Of a DNA stretch of 20,197 bases, positions 7,246-14,672 are shown one piece after another; the first letter of the stretch is position 1; each line of letters starts with the position of its first letter. Made by a program: the position numbers and the translations under genes. The stretch is from an uncultured bacterium (GTDB taxonomy: Bacteria; Cyanobacteriota; Vampirovibrionia; Gastranaerophilales; Gastranaerophilaceae), in NCBI GenBank assembly GCA_902803265.1, contig CADCPD010000079.1:1-20197 (forward strand). Direction: 5' to 3'. The notes under the pieces were generated by a model. The model had not been told where the DNA came from, made no database searches, and saw only the letters and a program-made list of their open reading frames with translations.

Positions 7246-7974
7246 ATGAAAAAAATATCCGTCATTTTATTTATTTCAATATTCATAAATTTTATATCTA
7301 ATGAAGCTTTCTGTAAAATAGTTACACAAGATGAAGTTTTCATTGATAACGGAATAACAACGGATAATATATGGAAAAAATTGGGCACAAGAGAAGAAAA
7401 AATAAATCTTGTAGGTTCAAGACTATTAAACGAAAATAAAATTCCTAAACGTGTATTTTTCAAACTTGAAAAAGGTAACTATATAGTTAACGCTTCTGCA
7501 AGATATATAGATAAACAAGTAACGGTTTATGCCGGATTATTAAATTATGTGGATAATGATGATGAACTTGCAGCTATTTTAGCCCACGAAATAGCTCATG
7601 ATATGGATTTTTATAAAGGTTTTGGACAAACTATTGTTATGGCATTTAATAAAAAATCATACGAATATAAAGCTGATTTAGCCGGTATTGATTACATGGT
7701 GAAGGCTGGCTATAACCCTGTTGCAATGCTAACAATAATGAACAAAATCGGAGGAGAAAGTGTTTTGGATTGGCGCTTATCCGCATCGCATCCAAAAACC
7801 TCAAAAAGATTAATGAAAGATTACGAATACATTTACAAAAAATATCCTAAATACTTAAAAAGCGATATGACAAAAAGTGTATACTACAAAACTTGGATAA
7901 ATACCGCAGAAAAAGATATTCAAAAATTTGAACAAAGAGAAAAAGAAAGAGCATTAAAAAGAGAGGCTATTTAA
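7246..7974 (+). CDS. Secreted M48-family zinc metalloprotease
   Basis: This 242-residue protein has an N-terminal signal peptide (residues 1 to about 23) and an M48 peptidase domain. HEIAH (114-118) supplies two zinc-binding histidines and the catalytic Glu. SYEYKADLAGIDYM (138-151) carries the third ligand, probably Glu140. SASHPKTSKRL (179-189) is the usual downstream M48 motif. It is a small soluble member like LoiP or BepA without the TPR domain, so it is probably a periplasmic quality-control protease acting on envelope proteins. The Cys at 23 is not in a good lipobox, so I do not call it a lipoprotein. A clear SD (AGGAG, 7236-7240) precedes the ATG. The next gene overlaps it by one base (TAATG), so the two are co-translated. 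The natural substrate cannot be inferred. Confidence 0.9.
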   Translation: MKKISVILFISIFINFISNEAFCKIVTQDEVFIDNGITTDNIWKKLGTREEKINLVGSRLLNENKIPKRVFFKLEKGNYIVNASARYIDKQVTVYAGLLNYVDNDDELAAILAHEIAHDMDFYKGFGQTIVMAFNKKSYEYKADLAGIDYMVKAGYNPVAMLTIMNKIGGESVLDWRLSASHPKTSKRLMKDYEYIYKKYPKYLKSDMTKSVYYKTWINTAEKDIQKFEQREKERALKREAI

Positions 7975-8495
7975 TGAATCCCGTAACAAATATAAAAGAA
8001 ATAATTTTCAATTTAGGCATGAAAAATTATCATATGAAAAAAATTTTTATACTTTTTTCTCTAATATTATTTACTTCTCAAACAGCACTATCTGCGGAAA
8101 AAATACCTGTAAAAATAACACCTGCGGAACTGATTTCAACTCACCACGATGAAGTTGAAGTTGGAGATTATTTTAAATTTAAAGTTACAGATGATGTATA
8201 TGTTAATGACAGACTATACATTTCAAAAGGTGCAGCAGTAGCCGGATTGGTTTCAAGCCTTCATGAAAACGGGTATTTTTTCGACAATGCAGAAATAACA
8301 TTTAACCCGTTTAAGGTAAGAACTGATGATGGCAAAGTTATAACTATAAACTCAACGCTGGTTTTAAACAGAAAAGATTTTGTATGCAAAACTTTCGGAG
8401 ATAAAATCGTAAAATACGTCGGAGTTGCTTTCAGAGGTAATGAAATAAAAGTTGAACCAAACTCAACAGAATATAATATTTTCCTGATAAAATAA
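7974..8495 (+). CDS. Small secreted protein of unknown function
   Basis: The product is 173 residues from the ATG at 7974, which overlaps the protease stop codon (TAATG) and has a good SD (GAGAGG) about 8 nt upstream. A textbook signal peptide begins only at residue 21 (MKKIFILFSLILFTSQTALSA), so an ATG at 8034 giving 153 residues is a serious alternative. The SD there is poor. The mature part looks all-beta: a VEVGDYFKFKVTDDVYVNDRLYI stretch followed by a KGAAVAGLV turn and alternating strands. That strand-Gly-Ala pattern vaguely recalls small beta-barrel domains, but I cannot place it in a family. It has a single Cys. It is paired with the M48 protease, so it could be a substrate, partner or inhibitor; that is speculation. 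It ends directly against the stop codon of the opposing gene. Confidence 0.75.
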   Translation: MNPVTNIKEIIFNLGMKNYHMKKIFILFSLILFTSQTALSAEKIPVKITPAELISTHHDEVEVGDYFKFKVTDDVYVNDRLYISKGAAVAGLVSSLHENGYFFDNAEITFNPFKVRTDDGKVITINSTLVLNRKDFVCKTFGDKIVKYVGVAFRGNEIKVEPNSTEYNIFLIK

Positions 8496-9038
8496 TTATT
8501 CCTGATATCTTCGTTTCATAATAACGTTGTTATTTTCGTCATAAGCATTATTGCCCACCCAGTGAGCAATTAATTTTTCATCCGGAGAATAAATATATGT
8601 TTCCTCTTTGGAAACACGAACTCCCATATTTATAAGATTGCCTGTAGTATCGTATTTATAAAAATTATACGGATAATTTAAAGAAGATTTTTGGTCAATG
8701 TAAATTAAAAACCCATCCGCATCATAATAATAAACGCTGTAAGGTTCGTCTTTATATAAAACCCCATAAGTGGAATCCGAAAAGAAAGCAAGGGTTCTGT
8801 CTTTTAATTCAAGATTACCTTTAATAATATTTTGTAAGTTGGATTTATTATCGTAATCATAAAGCTTTGAGTGAAAAATTTTTTTATTTATTTTATACGC
8901 AATACCATCTGCAACTTGTTCTCTTGCAGAACTAACATTATACTCAGCAGACCCAAAAAGCAATGTTTCAGCCATTACAAAAGTCTGATTAAATAATACT
9001 CCAATTGACATAATCAACAAAAAAAGTCGAACATTCAT
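8496..9038 (-). CDS. Secreted protein with degenerate YD (Rhs-like) repeats
   Basis: This 180-residue protein has a signal peptide (residues 1 to about 23, ending VMA). The mature chain is rich in Tyr, Asp and Asn. Segments YYYDADGFLIYID (103-115), FYKYDTTGNLINMG (126-139), YIYSPDEKLIAHW (148-160) and AYDENNNVI (165-173) repeat at about 20-residue spacing. They resemble YD repeats of Rhs/wall-associated proteins, with the core aromatic-x-YD-x-x-G-x-L/I. It is far too short to be an Rhs toxin; a short extracytoplasmic beta-structure is more likely. There is no SD: a TTGACA promoter places a -10-like hexamer exactly 6 nt before the ATG, predicting a leaderless mRNA. Its stop codon abuts that of the plus-strand gene at 8495. 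Function unknown. Confidence 0.8.
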   Translation of the reverse strand: MNVRLFLLIMSIGVLFNQTFVMAETLLFGSAEYNVSSAREQVADGIAYKINKKIFHSKLYDYDNKSNLQNIIKGNLELKDRTLAFFSDSTYGVLYKDEPYSVYYYDADGFLIYIDQKSSLNYPYNFYKYDTTGNLINMGVRVSKEETYIYSPDEKLIAHWVGNNAYDENNNVIMKRRYQE

Positions 9039-9044
9039 ACTATT

Positions 9045-9072
9045 TTTTTAATGATAAATAAAATTATGTCAA
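9045..9072 (-). promoter_or_regulatory. Promoter of the YD-repeat-like gene (leaderless)
   Basis: On the minus strand there is a perfect TTGACA (9072-9067), a 16-base spacer and TAAAAA (9050-9045), then 6 nt to the ATG at 9038. Transcription should start on or beside the A of the ATG. It shares a 58-base divergent intergenic region with the promoter of the gene at 9097. Confidence 0.55.
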
Positions 9073-9078
9073 AAAATA

Positions 9079-9087
9079 TGATATCAT
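9079..9087 (+). promoter_or_regulatory. Putative extended -10 of the phytase-like gene
   Basis: TGA-TATCAT (9079-9087) matches an extended -10 and ends 9 nt before the ATG at 9097. The predicted leader is 1-3 nt, or none. No SD and no convincing -35 are visible. Confidence 0.4.
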
Positions 9088-9096
9088 TAGAGTACT

Positions 9097-10176
9097 ATGT
9101 TAAATAACATAAAAGCGTATTGTACAAATAACAAAATAAAACTCATAATCATTGGAATAATTCTGCTGACATTGTTAAAAACCTATTTGATAATCGAAAG
9201 CAGAATAACTTTAGTTCCTGATAAAGTTTATGAAATAAATACACTTCCAAACATTTGTGAAAAAGTAAAAGCAGGAGGGTTTTCCGATATATTTTACAAA
9301 AAAGGTAAATTATATCTTTTAACAGACAGAGGCCCAAACAGCGATATTAAATTTATATCAGACAAAGAAGTTCGAATTTTTTACTGTCCTGATTTTATAC
9401 CTTCAATATACGAAGTCGATTTAAAAGAAGATGGTGGGATAAAAGTTAATGAACAAAAATCTATAAACGGAATTGCCGGAGTTCCTGTAGATGAAAACTT
9501 TGACTGCTTACCTATTTCTCCAAAAGGAAGCCTTCTTGAGCCAAAACTCTCAGGAGCAGATACAGAATCATTTATAATTGACAGAAAAGGAAATTATTGG
9601 TTAGGAGAAGAATATTATCCATCAATAATTAAGTTGAATAAAAATTTGGAAGTAGAAAAACGTTTTGCACCCAAAAATTCTTCTATTCAAAATCCTAACA
9701 TAACATATAATTTACCGGAAGAATTAAATTCTATTCAAAGAAATTACGGATTTTCGGCTATGGCATATGATGGGGGGAACCACATTTATGTATTTACACA
9801 AAGTACTTTAGTCGGAGACTTATACGGGAGAATTATAAGATTCAATATAAGAACAGGCAAACCTAACAAAGTTTATAAATACGAATTAGGGGAGAATTCA
9901 TCTGTATCCGGTGCTGTTATGTATAATAAAAATACTATTTTAACAGTAGAAAACAGAAATGGTATCAACCAAATAAGACAAATAACATTAAAAGGAAAGA
10001 TTATAAAAAGTAAAAATTTATATCCTCTAATAGGTTTGAATAAAATTGATAATCATACAAAAATAGAAGGTATTGCCTACGGCAACAAAAAATTGTATAT
10101 CGTTAATGATAATGATTTTGGAATGAATGAAGATAACAGAATTGATAATTTTATATTAGAATTTACTCTAAAGTAA
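9097..10176 (+). CDS. Membrane-anchored esterase-like/phytase-like beta-propeller protein
   Basis: This 359-residue protein has an N-terminal membrane anchor (about residues 14-33) and an extracytoplasmic domain resembling the 'esterase-like activity of phytase' family (PF13449). Supporting blocks are GGFSDI (60-65), LTDRGPNSD (75-83), GADTESFIID (153-162), WLGEEYYPSI (168-177), GFSAMAYDG (218-226) and EGIAYGNKKLYIVNDND (324-340). In the family as I recall it, the fifth block usually reads GFEGLA and is followed by a Glu in the next strand. Here these positions are Ser (GFSAMA) and Gln (VFTQSTL), so catalysis may be altered or lost. The fold should be a propeller with the active face outside the inner membrane. 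No SD is present. The gene overlaps the opposing gene by 14 bases at the 3' end. Substrate unknown. Confidence 0.82.
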   Translation: MLNNIKAYCTNNKIKLIIIGIILLTLLKTYLIIESRITLVPDKVYEINTLPNICEKVKAGGFSDIFYKKGKLYLLTDRGPNSDIKFISDKEVRIFYCPDFIPSIYEVDLKEDGGIKVNEQKSINGIAGVPVDENFDCLPISPKGSLLEPKLSGADTESFIIDRKGNYWLGEEYYPSIIKLNKNLEVEKRFAPKNSSIQNPNITYNLPEELNSIQRNYGFSAMAYDGGNHIYVFTQSTLVGDLYGRIIRFNIRTGKPNKVYKYELGENSSVSGAVMYNKNTILTVENRNGINQIRQITLKGKIIKSKNLYPLIGLNKIDNHTKIEGIAYGNKKLYIVNDNDFGMNEDNRIDNFILEFTLK

Positions 10177-11110
10177 TTGTAAAATTAATATCTGGTTTAG
10201 CAAAAACATTTTCAGGTTTTTCTTTCCAAAGTTTTAATTCAAAAGTTGCAGGAGATGAAATTAAATTAAAGAAAAGTTCTTCCTGATAAGAAATATTATT
10301 ATTGCATCCTCCGCTTACTCCGCAAGATGCATCAAGTCTTATAGCATCTTTAAATTCATAAATATTTTTAGAAATATTATCCATTTGATTTACAAATTTT
10401 ATATTGTTAACTTTACGGCAAAAACCATATTTAAAGCCTAAATCTCTGGCATTCAATCCGACAAGCTTAAATAATCTTTCTCGTTGTCTTTCTGGCACTT
10501 TATATGTTAAATAAAAAGTTTTATCATCTTTTGAAAAATTCATATGTTCCGGTAAAAGATAATCTGATTCTGTACAATTCATATATTCATTAGGAAAATA
10601 AACATAATCAATTCCGACAAGAATAGACGGATTATTAATAAATTTGCTTTCTTTGGTCATACTTTGATAAGCCAAAGTGTTTGGACCAACACAAGAAAAA
10701 GCTCTAACTCCAACCCATTTTTTATTTTCTTTTATTCCACCAAAGACATCTTCATTCGGAACATAGTTTTTATCATTAAAAATTGTTTTGTGTACATAAT
10801 ATTTTCTAAAATTATAAATTTGCTCTTTTGAAGAGGAATTGTAGTTAGAAAGTCCGTTAAGTTTTATATTCCCTGAAATCCAATATTGAGTAGTATTTTT
10901 TATTTCAAAAATTTTATTAAACCAATTTTCAGAATCCTGCTCACTTTCAGAATCTGCAGTAATTTCTTTTTCTGCAAAAAGATTAGAAAAAATTTCAGAT
11001 TGAACGTTCTTAAGAAAATCACGACCAATATCAGATTGAGCACCAACACATATACATATCAGTACTGTAAAAAATATTAAAAATTTTTTCAATTCGGCTT
11101 CTGGTGTCAT
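10163..11110 (-). CDS. Secreted protein of unknown function
   Basis: This 315-residue protein has a hydrophobic N-terminal export signal (about residues 8-24, LKKFLIFFTVLICICVGAQS). The mature part is rich in Asn, Lys, Phe and Tyr, with five cysteines outside the signal, two of them in ASCGVSGGC. This would suit disulfide bonding in the periplasm or outside the cell. I recognise no family. The ATG at 11110 is used. A TTG eight codons in (MKKFLIFF...) would give a cleaner signal peptide, but neither has an SD. An extended -10 (TGG-TATATT, 11132-11124) lies 13 nt before the ATG, giving a leader of only about 6 nt. Its last 14 bases overlap the end of the phytase-like gene on the opposite strand. 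Function unknown. Confidence 0.75.
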   Translation of the reverse strand: MTPEAELKKFLIFFTVLICICVGAQSDIGRDFLKNVQSEIFSNLFAEKEITADSESEQDSENWFNKIFEIKNTTQYWISGNIKLNGLSNYNSSSKEQIYNFRKYYVHKTIFNDKNYVPNEDVFGGIKENKKWVGVRAFSCVGPNTLAYQSMTKESKFINNPSILVGIDYVYFPNEYMNCTESDYLLPEHMNFSKDDKTFYLTYKVPERQRERLFKLVGLNARDLGFKYGFCRKVNNIKFVNQMDNISKNIYEFKDAIRLDASCGVSGGCNNNISYQEELFFNLISSPATFELKLWKEKPENVFAKPDINFTITLE

Positions 11111-11123
11111 AATTCTATAAACA

Positions 11124-11132
11124 AATATACCA
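11124..11132 (-). promoter_or_regulatory. Putative extended -10 for the secreted unknown protein
   Basis: On the minus strand TGG-TATATT (11132-11124) is an extended -10 candidate 13 nt upstream of the ATG at 11110. The surroundings are very AT-rich, so chance matches are easy and the call is weak. Confidence 0.3.
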
Positions 11133-11163
11133 TAAAATATAAATATTATATAGAACTAAAATT

Positions 11164-11192
11164 TTAAATAAAATAAGACATTTGTATATAAT
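11164..11192 (+). promoter_or_regulatory. Probable secA promoter
   Basis: TATAAT (11187-11192) lies 17 bases after TTAAAT (11164-11169, a poor -35). A start near 11199 gives an 80-nt leader before secA. The leader contains a short ORF (11215-11244) and the secA SD (AGGAGAG). Confidence 0.5.
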
Positions 11193-11214
11193 GTTAGGGA
11201 TTTTAAAAGGAAGT

Positions 11215-11244
11215 ATGGCTATTGCTACGTTAAGATATCCGTGA
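11215..11244 (+). CDS. Possible 9-codon leader ORF in the secA 5' region
   Basis: An ATG preceded by AAGGAAGT opens a frame encoding MAIATLRYP and then a TGA stop, 35 bases before the secA start codon. The SD-like run is very close to the ATG (1-4 nt depending on alignment), which weakens the case. secA is under translational feedback through a secreted leader peptide (SecM) in E. coli, so a leader ORF is worth noting. This one is far shorter and has no signal peptide. It may be chance. Confidence 0.25.
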   Translation: MAIATLRYP

Positions 11245-11279
11245 TAAAATTAATTTGACTTGGGACAAGGAGAGAATTA

Positions 11280-14063
11280 ATGATAAACTTTCTAATAAAA
11301 TTAATGGGAGACCCTCACGAAAAGAAAATTAAAAAGATAATGCCCATTATTGAACATATCAACAAACTGGAAGAAGAATATTCAAAACTTTCAGATGAAG
11401 AATTGAGAGCTAAAACAGAAGAATTTAAGTCAATAATAGCCAAAAGACCAACTTCTGAAAATTATAAACAAGATAGAATGTTGGAAAAAGAAACTTTGGA
11501 CAAAATTCTTCCGGATGCATTTGCAACAGTAAGAGAAGCCGGAAAACGTGTTTTAAATATGCGCCACTTTGACGTTCAATTGATAGGTGGATATTTCTTA
11601 CACAATGGTCATATTGCAGAAATGAGAACCGGTGAAGGTAAAACTTTAGTTGCAACACTCCCTGCATATTTGAATGCTCTTACAGGAAAAGGTGTTCATG
11701 TAATTACAGTAAACGATTACCTTGCAAAGCGTGATGCTGAATGGATGGGGAAAATTTATAAATTTTTAGGTTTGTCAGTCGGGGTTATTCTTTCGGGAGG
11801 AAGAAGCACAGAAAGTTTTGAAAATAAGAAAAAAGCCTATGAATGCGATATTACATACGGAACAAATAATGAATTCGGCTTTGATTATTTAAGAGATAAT
11901 ATGGCAGGAAGTCCTGAAATGCTGGTTCAAAGACCGTTTAATTATGCAATAATCGACGAAGTTGACAGTATTTTAATAGACGAAGCAAGAACTCCGTTAA
12001 TTATAAGCGGACGACTTGAAAAATCAGCCGAAACATACAGAACAATGGCAAAAATTGCTCCTCAACTTGCTAAAGACACAGATTATGAAGTTGATGAAAA
12101 AAATAAAAATATTATTCTAACAGAAGATGGTATTGATAAAGCGCAAGAATTATTAGGCATAAAAGACCTATTTGATATCGCAACCCAAAATGCTCATCAC
12201 TTAATTCAAGCTCTTAAAGCAAAAGAATTATTCATAAAAGATACAGATTACGTTGTAAAAAACGGAGAAGTTTGCATTGTCGATGAATTCACCGGAAGAT
12301 TAATGGAAGGCAGACGTTGGTCTGACGGTCTACATCAGGCAATAGAAGCAAAAGAAAAGGTTAAAATTCAAGATGAAACACAAACTCTTGCAAGTATAAC
12401 CTTCCAAAATCTGTTCAGATTGTATCCGAAATTATCAGGTATGACCGGTACAGCAATGACAGAAGAAGCTGAATTTGGAAAAATATACAACCTTGAAGTA
12501 ACCACTATTCCTACAAACAAACCTGATATAAGAGAAAATTTATCAGATGTTATTTACAAAACAGAAAAGCAAAAATATTTATCGGTGGTCGATGAAATAA
12601 TAGAAATGAACAAAAAACAAAGACCCGTTTTGGTTGGTACGATAAGTATTGAAAAATCGGAATATATCTCACATTTATTAAAAGAACGAAAAATTCCACA
12701 CAATGTACTAAACGCAAAACATCACGAACGTGAAGCATATATAATAGCCCAAGCCGGTAGAGCTGGGGCTGTTACTATTGCAACAAATATGGCAGGTCGT
12801 GGTACAGATATTTTGCTTGGTGGTAATGCTGAATACCTTGCAAAAGAAGAATTGGAAAAACTTAATATAACACCGGACAGCGAAAATTACGAAGAAAAGA
12901 AGACCGAACTTTTGGCACAAATGAGAGCACAAACAGAAGAAGAACACAAAAAAGTGGTAAGAGCCGGAGGTTTGCACGTAATAGGTACCGAACGCCACGA
13001 ATCAAGACGTATTGATAACCAGTTAAGAGGTCGTGCAGCAAGACAAGGAGATCCTGGTTCTACCAGATTTTTCTTATCTTTGGAAGATAATTTAATGCGA
13101 ATATTTGGCGGTGAAAAAATTATTGCCCTTATGAACGCTTTAAACGTAGAAGAAGATATGGCAATTGAAAATCCGCTAATAACAAGACAAATTCAATCGG
13201 CTCAAAAGAAAGTTGAAACTTATCACTTTGATATAAGAAAGAGCGTACTTGAATATGACGATGTTATGAATATTCAAAGAGAAAAGTTTTACGCACAAAG
13301 AAGAAAAGTTCTTAACGGAAAAAATCTTTCTGAAGACGTAAAATATATGATAGAAAAAGAAATTGAAAGATTACTTTTGAGCTACATTTCACCAGAAATG
13401 AATACAGCGGAATATGTTTATGAAGACCTGGAAAGATTAATAAAAGAACTTCATTCAATTATTCCTCAAATATATGATATTCAAGTTAATGACATAAAAA
13501 ATTTAAGATATGACGCTATATATGAAAAAATAAAAGAAAAAGCCTTGAATGAATATCGAACACACGAACTTGAAGTTATAAAGTTCTATAATGATGTACT
13601 ATCTCAATATGAAGAAGGTTACAAAGAACAAATACCATTTACAGATGATAACATAATGCGAACAATAGAACGTGATATAATGCTAAGAACGGTAGATAAC
13701 AAATGGATAGACCACTTACATAATATCGATATGTTAAGAGATGGAATAGGTTTAAGAGCATACGGACAAAAAGATCCTCTAATTGAATATAAAAAAGAAG
13801 CCTATGACATGTTTAATAATATGATGCACGAAATACAGGGAGATGTTGTAAAACATTTGTTCAGAACGAAATTTGGAATACAAGTAATGGATTCCAGTGA
13901 ACCAATAGAAACAGATTTATCAAAAGCAGCAGAATCTTTTGATTCATCAGAAAAAGAAACGGAAACAGAAATAAAACCTATAAAAAATGAAAATAAAATC
14001 GGAAGAAATGATCCATGTCCTTGCGGAAGCGGAAAAAAATATAAAAACTGCTGCGGCAGATAA
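11280..14063 (+). CDS. secA: Preprotein translocase ATPase SecA
   Basis: SecA is the motor that drives unfolded preproteins through the SecYEG channel. The 927-residue protein has Walker A MRTGEGKT (115-122) and DEVD Walker B (226-229), followed by ILIDEARTPLIISG. It also has the preprotein cross-linking region and the second nucleotide-binding fold with GTISIEKSE, ATNMAGRGTDILLGG and GTERHESRRIDNQLRGRA. The helical wing/scaffold domains contain VDNKWIDHLHNID. The C-terminus is a SEC-C zinc motif, CX1CX8CC, with Cys913, Cys915, Cys924 and Cys925, which binds zinc and can dock SecB or the ribosome. The start at 11280 has an excellent SD (AGGAGAG). The gene is alone on its strand, with its own promoter and a shared terminator. 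The many exported proteins around it are typical clients. No feature is missing. Confidence 0.98.
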   Translation: MINFLIKLMGDPHEKKIKKIMPIIEHINKLEEEYSKLSDEELRAKTEEFKSIIAKRPTSENYKQDRMLEKETLDKILPDAFATVREAGKRVLNMRHFDVQLIGGYFLHNGHIAEMRTGEGKTLVATLPAYLNALTGKGVHVITVNDYLAKRDAEWMGKIYKFLGLSVGVILSGGRSTESFENKKKAYECDITYGTNNEFGFDYLRDNMAGSPEMLVQRPFNYAIIDEVDSILIDEARTPLIISGRLEKSAETYRTMAKIAPQLAKDTDYEVDEKNKNIILTEDGIDKAQELLGIKDLFDIATQNAHHLIQALKAKELFIKDTDYVVKNGEVCIVDEFTGRLMEGRRWSDGLHQAIEAKEKVKIQDETQTLASITFQNLFRLYPKLSGMTGTAMTEEAEFGKIYNLEVTTIPTNKPDIRENLSDVIYKTEKQKYLSVVDEIIEMNKKQRPVLVGTISIEKSEYISHLLKERKIPHNVLNAKHHEREAYIIAQAGRAGAVTIATNMAGRGTDILLGGNAEYLAKEELEKLNITPDSENYEEKKTELLAQMRAQTEEEHKKVVRAGGLHVIGTERHESRRIDNQLRGRAARQGDPGSTRFFLSLEDNLMRIFGGEKIIALMNALNVEEDMAIENPLITRQIQSAQKKVETYHFDIRKSVLEYDDVMNIQREKFYAQRRKVLNGKNLSEDVKYMIEKEIERLLLSYISPEMNTAEYVYEDLERLIKELHSIIPQIYDIQVNDIKNLRYDAIYEKIKEKALNEYRTHELEVIKFYNDVLSQYEEGYKEQIPFTDDNIMRTIERDIMLRTVDNKWIDHLHNIDMLRDGIGLRAYGQKDPLIEYKKEAYDMFNNMMHEIQGDVVKHLFRTKFGIQVMDSSEPIETDLSKAAESFDSSEKETETEIKPIKNENKIGRNDPCPCGSGKKYKNCCGR

Positions 14064-14079
14064 AATAATAAATCAAATA

Positions 14080-14119
14080 AAAAAAGGCACATAACATAAA
14101 TATGTTACGTGCCTTTTTT
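14080..14119. terminator. Bidirectional terminator between secA and apt
   Basis: A 13-base stem (14086-14098 with 14101-14113) is flanked by A6 and T6, so it can act in both directions. The single non-Watson-Crick position is an A-C mismatch in secA mRNA but a G-U wobble in apt mRNA. The hairpin should therefore be somewhat stronger for the minus-strand operon. Confidence 0.92.
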
Positions 14120-14134
14120 ATATTAAAAAGTTAA

Positions 14135-14671
14135 TTAGTATTTTAACATAGAAACAACTTCAATATTTGCTTCTTTTTCAAGTTTCTCACGACCGTTAAG
14201 ACCGTTTAATTCTATCCAAAAAGCAGCACCAATAATATTTGCCTTAGCTTTTTTCATTAATTCACAAGCTGCACAAGCCGTACCGCCTGTTGCCAACAAA
14301 TCATCAACGATTAAAACATTTTTACCTTCTTCAATCGCATCTTTATGCATTTCTATTGTGCTTGTACCATATTCTAATTCATACGATTGTTTGTATGTTT
14401 CAGCAGGAAGTTTACCGGGTTTTCTAACAGGAATAAAACCTACGTTTAATCTGTAAGCTAAAGGCATTCCAACGATAAAACCTCTGGATTCCATACCTGC
14501 AATATAGTCAATTTTTTTATCTTTATAATAATCATATAAATAATCGCACATTGCTTTTAAAGTGTCTGCATCTTTCAAAGCAGTAGTAATATCTTGAAAC
14601 AATATTCCTTCTTTTGGAAAATCTTTAATTGCTCTAATTTTATTTTTTATATCATCTAATGTTTTTGTCAT
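14135..14671 (-). CDS. apt: Adenine phosphoribosyltransferase
   Basis: Apt salvages adenine: adenine plus PRPP gives AMP and pyrophosphate. The 178-residue protein has the PRPP-binding loop VLIVDDLLATGGT (119-131), the FPKEGILFQDITT N-terminal segment (18-30), and ESRGFIVG and PVRKPGKLP, all typical of bacterial Apt. Length is normal. The ATG at 14671 lies one base after the stop codon of the upstream glycosyltransferase gene and has an SD (GGAGAGG) inside that gene. It is thus probably translated from the same mRNA. Pairing with a glycosyltransferase has no obvious metabolic logic. Functionally it links to AhcY, whose adenosine product can feed adenine salvage, although the two are not in one operon. 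It ends at the shared terminator with secA. Confidence 0.96.
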   Translation of the reverse strand: MTKTLDDIKNKIRAIKDFPKEGILFQDITTALKDADTLKAMCDYLYDYYKDKKIDYIAGMESRGFIVGMPLAYRLNVGFIPVRKPGKLPAETYKQSYELEYGTSTIEMHKDAIEEGKNVLIVDDLLATGGTACAACELMKKAKANIIGAAFWIELNGLNGREKLEKEANIEVVSMLKY

Positions 14672-14672
14672 A

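Noticed and set aside
10886..11080. 64-codon plus-strand frame opposite the unknown secreted protein
   Set aside because: It is a shadow of the minus-strand gene, with no SD and Phe/Ile-rich low-complexity content.
12708..12998. Cys/Phe-rich minus-strand frame inside secA, and similar frames at 11425-11667, 12550-12738 and 13802-14092
   Set aside because: These are frame shadows of secA, rich in Phe/Cys/Leu as expected for the antisense of AT-rich, Lys/Glu-coding DNA.
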